A DNA stretch of 64,000 nucleotides. It comes from Amycolatopsis sp. 2-15 (GTDB lineage: Bacteria; Actinomycetota; Actinomycetes; Mycobacteriales; Pseudonocardiaceae). Numbering within the stretch: position 1 is the stretch's first letter; the number at the start of each line of letters is the position of its first letter. The translations under genes and the position numbers were made by a program. This document shows, one piece after another, positions 61,301 to 64,000 of the stretch. The notes beneath the pieces were generated by a model. The model saw nothing but the letters and a program-made list of their open reading frames with translations, made no database searches and had not been told where the DNA came from. Where the stretch lies: NCBI RefSeq assembly GCF_030285625.1, contig NZ_CP127294.1, positions 5,304,501-5,368,500 of the forward strand, written 5' to 3'.

Positions 61301-61682
61301 AGGAGGAACGACCAAGGAAGGCATCCACGTGGGTGTCATGTCCGGCACCTTGGACCTGTTGCAGCGCTACTACGTCGGCAGCGCCGTGCGGGACGGCGTG
61401 CTGTACTTCGCGCCGACCCAGCTCAACCGGCTCGACGGCCTGGTTTTCTCGATGCAGTACCGGGGCGTACCGCTACGGGTGTCGATCACCGGCGACGAGC
61501 TGACTGTCTTCGCGCTTCCCCAGGGCTTCCGCGGGCCGGTCTTGATCGGCGTCGGAGACGAGGTCCACGAACTCGGGGCGGGGGACAGCCGGGTCTTCAC
61601 CCTGCCCCGCGAGCCCGAGCCGGCGGCGGTGGAGAGCCACCCGGGCCACGCGGAAGGGAGTCATCATGGCGAAAGGCTTTGA
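58359..61682 (+). CDS. Trehalose-6-phosphate phosphatase domain fused to a GH65 disaccharide phosphorylase
   Basis: A 1107-aa bifunctional protein. Residues about 15-275 are an OtsB-type HAD phosphatase with the nucleophile motif FLDYDGVLAPI (Asp35/Asp37), CVVSGRD, the Lys in LQPKIDWHKGKAV and the metal motif YLGDDITDEDAF, all intact. Residues about 290-1085 form a GH65 phosphorylase: catalytic Glu778 in GVMGPDEFHE, and phosphate-binding segments TSHGSTLSLVTHA and GGTTKEGIHVGVM. It could dephosphorylate trehalose-6-phosphate and then split trehalose (or a related alpha-glucobiose) with phosphate to beta-glucose-1-phosphate plus glucose. The ATG at 58359 is preferred to a TTG six bases upstream. 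Confidence 0.9.
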   Translation: MTEPTSMVRELPHALRDGDRFARRLAGRRPAVFLDYDGVLAPIVDHPEDALISERMRDTVRALAMRCPVCVVSGRDRLDVQRLMGVDDLVVAGSHGFDIWSPAAGEIHHDAASGFEDVIGEVTDRLRTETGSIPGVVIEPKKASVAVHYRLVDPDRRPRIATVVETLLAEHPDRLKMTPGKMVYELQPKIDWHKGKAVLHLLRALHLDSPDVVPIYLGDDITDEDAFRAVADRGGAGIFVGTADDPEVGDRTTSAEFILSSPEEVAQLLSTLAVGEGRSPDEGESASDCVLVYDHFDPGTEGLRESLTSTGNGYFCTRGAAEWEDADKVHYPGTYAHGGFNRETTILGGRPVQNEDLVNLPNWLVLKLRIEGEEAIRLGNVDLISYEHSYDIRLATVQRVLRFRDRAGRETTLRSRRFVSMAHSHQAGIEWTLTPENWSGRVEVISGLDGRVTNQMVARYRELEGRHLDPVSPRTFGPETIALKVQTRQSDIYVTEAARTRVFLDGEQLPVERTLDQMDDYIQQVISFDVARGRPVRVEKMVSLFTSHDNAITETLAAAGRGVLRYPDFAEALVEHASAWTELWEVCDLELPREPRVELLLRFHVAHVLQVCSRHTARHDAGVPARGLNGEAYRGHVFWDELFIYPFLNFRLPDITRGLLLYRYRRLTEARAAAREAGFQGAMFPWQSGSDGTEETQVVHLNPLSGQWDPDLSHNQRHVNAAIFYNVWQYYQATDDREFLRDYGAELMLEIARFWASIARYDPERDRYEIHGVMGPDEFHERYPGSEQGGLRNNAYTNVMVAWIADTAPRVLRLLPASRRAALRARLGLTDDELHTWDEMSRKMYVPFHPDGIISQFEGYLDLDELDWEHYRAAHANIQRLDRILKADGEEPDRFKLAKQADAVMLFFLFSDEELRTLFRRLGYEPDAELTRRTIDYYDRRTSHGSTLSLVTHAGVLAALDPKSSWDRFIVALESDIGDVQGGTTKEGIHVGVMSGTLDLLQRYYVGSAVRDGVLYFAPTQLNRLDGLVFSMQYRGVPLRVSITGDELTVFALPQGFRGPVLIGVGDEVHELGAGDSRVFTLPREPEPAAVESHPGHAEGSHHGERL

Positions 61683-62454
61683 GGGCGCGATCTTCGACGT
61701 CGACGGCGTGCTCGTCGACTCCCCGCATGAGCGGGCCTGGAAGGATTCGCTGCGCGAGCTGATGGAGACCGAGTGGGCCGACATCCGCGACCGGACCACG
61801 TGGTCGGACGACCGCTTCACGCCCCAGGTCTATCAGCAGGTGATGTCCGGCAAACCCCGGGCCGCCGGAGCGCTGGCCGCCCTCGAGCACTTCGAGGTCC
61901 CCGACGCGAAGGCGCGCGTCGAGGTCTACGGTGCGCACAAACAGGACATGGTCATCAAGCTCATCGAGGCCGGCGAGTTCGAGGCCTACCCCGACGCGCT
62001 GCGCTTCGTCCTCGCAGTGAAGGCCGCGGGCATCCCGACCGCCGCGGCGTCGTCGTCGAAGAACGCCGGGCTTTTCCTGCGTCAAATCCGCCTCGACACC
62101 TTCGCCGCGCAGAACGGCCTTTCCCACGACTTCGTGACGCCCGGACTGAGCCTGCTCGACTCCTTCGACGCCGACATCTCGGGCCGCGACTTCGCCCACG
62201 GCAAACCGCACCCGGAGATCTTCCTGACCGGTGCGGCCGAACTCGGCGTCGCCCCCGAAGACTGCTTCGTCGTCGAGGACGCGGCCAGCGGCATCGAGGC
62301 CGCCAAGGCCGGCAGGATGTCGGCGTTGGGTGTCGCCAGGGCCGACGACGAGGCGCTGCTCGCGGCCGCGCGGGCCGACCTCGTGGTGACGTCCCTCGAC
62401 GAGATCGACGTCGCGGCGCTCGGCCGTCACGTGCTGGCCGGGCGGGCGTCATGA
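61666..62454 (+). CDS. pgmB: Beta-phosphoglucomutase-like HAD hydrolase
   Basis: A 262-aa HAD-family enzyme. Motif I is IFDVDGVLVDSPHERAW (the DxD pair with the cap-domain entry), motif II is TAAASSSKNAG, motif III/IV is GKPHPEIFLTGAAELGV and VVEDAASGIEAAKAG. Beta-phosphoglucomutases interconvert beta-glucose-1-phosphate and glucose-6-phosphate. It overlaps the end of the GH65 gene by 17 bases and directly processes that enzyme's product. In mycobacterial OtsB1 this domain is, as I recall, fused to the other two, but here it is separate. Confidence 0.9.
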   Translation: MAKGFEGAIFDVDGVLVDSPHERAWKDSLRELMETEWADIRDRTTWSDDRFTPQVYQQVMSGKPRAAGALAALEHFEVPDAKARVEVYGAHKQDMVIKLIEAGEFEAYPDALRFVLAVKAAGIPTAAASSSKNAGLFLRQIRLDTFAAQNGLSHDFVTPGLSLLDSFDADISGRDFAHGKPHPEIFLTGAAELGVAPEDCFVVEDAASGIEAAKAGRMSALGVARADDEALLAAARADLVVTSLDEIDVAALGRHVLAGRAS

Positions 62455-63449
62455 GCAGCCCGGCGGCGCAGGCGGTTCCCCGGCCGGTCCACGAGGCCGC
62501 TGAAGGGACGCTCGCCATCGGCGTCGACATCGGCGGCACCAAGATCGCCGCGGGGGTGGTCGACGAGAGCGGGCACATCGTCGCCCGCACCCGGCGTCCG
62601 ACCCCCGCCGACGACCCGTCGAAGACCCAGGAGTCCATCGCCGACGCCGTTCGCGAACTGACCAGCGAGTACACCGTGGTCGGGGTCGGTCTGGGCGCGG
62701 CGGGTTTCGTCGACGAGAAGCGTTCGACCGTGATGTTCGCGCCGAACCTCGCCTGGCGGGACGAGCATTTGCGGGAATCGCTGGAGGACCGGCTCGGCAT
62801 GCCGGTGATCGTGGAGAACGACGCCAACGCCGCCGCGTGGGCCGAGGCCCGGTTCGGCGCCGCCCGTGGCGAGACCCACGTCGTCATCCTCACCATCGGT
62901 ACCGGGATCGGCGGCGGTGTGGTCCTCGACGGGAAGCTCTTCCGGGGCCGCTACGGGCTGGCGGCCGAGATCGGGCACTTCACCATCGTCCCCGACGGGC
63001 GACGCTGCGGATGCGGCCTGCACGGCTGTTGGGAGCAGTACGGCAGCGGGCGCGCGCTCGTACTCGAGGCGCAGGAGCAGGCGACCGTCGCGCCCTCGAT
63101 GGCCCAGGAGCTGCTGCGGCTCGCCGGGGGGCGTCCGGCGGGCATCACCGGCCACATCGTCACCGAGGCCGCGCGGTCCGGCGACGTGACCGCCCTGAAC
63201 TGTTTCGACGAGCTGGGCAGATGGCTCGGGCGCGGGATGGCCGCGCTGGCCGCGATCCTCGACCCGGGCATGTTCGTCATCGCCGGCGGCGTGTGCGAGG
63301 CCGGCGAAATTCTCCGCGCACCGACGGAGGCCGTCTTCCGCAAGAACCTCACCGGCCGCGGCCACCGCCCGACCGCGAAGGTGCGTATCGCCGAGCTGGG
63401 CAACGAGGCCGGACTCGTGGGCGCTGCCGACTTGTCCCACCTGCGGTGA
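62451..63449 (+). CDS. ROK family glucokinase
   Basis: A 332-aa sugar kinase. The ATP loop is GVDIGGTKIAAGV, the sugar-binding ENDANAAAWAEARFG segment carries the catalytic aspartate, and the ROK zinc motif is CGCGLHGCWEQYGSG. IGTGIGGGVVLDG and EIGHFTIVPDG complete the substrate site. It phosphorylates free glucose, which the GH65 phosphorylase releases as its second product. The ATG overlaps the pgmB stop (ATGA). There is no HTH, so it is a kinase, not a ROK repressor. Confidence 0.93.
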   Translation: MSSPAAQAVPRPVHEAAEGTLAIGVDIGGTKIAAGVVDESGHIVARTRRPTPADDPSKTQESIADAVRELTSEYTVVGVGLGAAGFVDEKRSTVMFAPNLAWRDEHLRESLEDRLGMPVIVENDANAAAWAEARFGAARGETHVVILTIGTGIGGGVVLDGKLFRGRYGLAAEIGHFTIVPDGRRCGCGLHGCWEQYGSGRALVLEAQEQATVAPSMAQELLRLAGGRPAGITGHIVTEAARSGDVTALNCFDELGRWLGRGMAALAAILDPGMFVIAGGVCEAGEILRAPTEAVFRKNLTGRGHRPTAKVRIAELGNEAGLVGAADLSHLR

Positions 63450-63644
63450 GCCCGGCGGGTTCGAGGTATCGGTCGGGATTCCCGACCGGCAAGTCCTTTG
63501 TGGACCTTTTGGCTGGGTGGTGCGTGGGTTCCAGCTCGTCTCGACAGCGACCGCTGCAGCCCTTGGCCCGTAGACCACGGCACGTGCCGCGAAGTAGCAT
63601 GGGATTGCACAGCGTGTCAAGGGCTGACCGAGTGGGTGGTCTTC

Positions 63645-64000
63645 ATGCGCAGTTACCTCGTGGTCGCGAACCAGACCCTTCTGGGTCCGGAGCTGCTGAA
63701 CGAGCTCCACAAGAGGATCGAGGCGGGGCCGAGCGTCTTCTACGTGCTCGTCCCGAACACCGCCGCCGCGCACTACCACACGGTGCCCGCCGCCGGCGGA
63801 TTGATGCCGATGCCCAGCGTGGTGATGGACTTCGGTCGACCTGCCTCCGACGAGGAGGCGACAGCGCAGGCCCGGCAACGGCTGGGCCAGGTGCTCGCCG
63901 ACCTCGCCGCGCGGAAGGTTCAGGCGGACGGCGACCTCGGGAGCGCACAACCGCTCGAAGCCATCGAGAAGGTGCTCGCGGGCCGCGAGTTCGACGAGAT
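63645..64000 (+). CDS. Universal-stress-like protein, 3' end outside window
   Basis: The frame is open from the ATG at 63645 to the last base (118 codons visible). MRSYLVVANQTLLGPELLNE and SVFYVLVPNTAAAHY resemble actinomycete universal-stress-type proteins (a nucleotide-binding alpha/beta fold), and LEAIEKVLAGREFDE is the start of their typical closing strand. A GGTGG before the ATG could be the ribosome site. The assignment is by general resemblance. I recall a USP gene adjacent to otsB1 in Mycobacterium tuberculosis, which makes the neighbourhood interesting. Confidence 0.65.
   Translation, partial: MRSYLVVANQTLLGPELLNELHKRIEAGPSVFYVLVPNTAAAHYHTVPAAGGLMPMPSVVMDFGRPASDEEATAQARQRLGQVLADLAARKVQADGDLGSAQPLEAIEKVLAGREFDE

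Overview
The window is very GC-rich, has strongly G/C-biased third codon positions, uses GTG starts often, and packs genes with 4-base stop/start overlaps. Together with many TetR regulators, a SigB-type stress island and an actinomycete-style gas vesicle cluster, this points to a filamentous actinomycete. The Pseudonocardiaceae (for example an Amycolatopsis relative) are the best guess, but no rRNA or other marker is present to settle it. I saw no tRNA, rRNA, CRISPR array, insertion sequence or polyketide/NRPS assembly line.

Layout. (1) 1-9.4 kb: an acyl-CoA catabolic cluster (carboxyltransferase, enoyl-CoA hydratase, SnoaL-like protein, P450, 3Fe-4S ferredoxin, Old-Yellow-Enzyme-type reductase), followed by a TetR regulator, an alpha/beta hydrolase and an acyl-CoA dehydrogenase. 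A shared 12-bp motif before the TetR gene and the hydrolase suggests one regulon. (2) 9.6-18.6 kb: scattered single genes: an Rpf/LysM cell-wall enzyme, a nitroreductase, two SDRs, a TetR with a perfect palindromic operator, a membrane glycosyltransferase with a duplicated start region, a LysR regulator divergent from a frameshifted EamA transporter, and a DinB protein. (3) 18.7-25.1 kb: a lipoprotein-MacA-like-MacB-like export operon, an F420-type LLM oxidoreductase and a lone ketosynthase. (4) 25.6-33.9 kb: a TetR/aldo-keto reductase pair with two operators, a secreted lectin, a frameshifted SulP transporter and a large secreted GH31 enzyme with two inserted carbohydrate-binding modules.

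(5) 34-46 kb is the most distinctive region. It has a SpoIIE-type phosphatase with a GAF-ANTAR protein, a cysteine-free HesB-like protein, a PhoU-like protein, a DUF2231 membrane protein, a MscS-related membrane protein and a ten-gene gas vesicle operon on the minus strand (Y-like, SRPBCC, A, F, G, O, J, L, S, K). Five of these units are preceded by sequences fitting the actinomycete SigB/SigF promoter (GNNT, 14-16 bases, GGGTA), so the region looks like a general-stress island. Three consecutive gas vesicle operon products carry acidic tails ending in basic residues.

(6) 45.9-64 kb is metabolic: a FAD oxidoreductase with a Rieske domain, a glyoxalase-fold protein, a glycolate/lactate operon (glcD, a frameshifted glcE, glcF, lldP), a small zinc-ribbon protein, formamidase, and a disaccharide phosphorolysis operon. 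That operon has a sugar porter, a trehalose-6-phosphatase fused to a GH65 phosphorylase, a beta-phosphoglucomutase and a ROK glucokinase, and is followed by a stress-type protein cut by the window end.

Three genes (EamA, SulP, glcE) are interrupted by frameshifts. The last two sit in short C runs and may be sequencing errors rather than real lesions.
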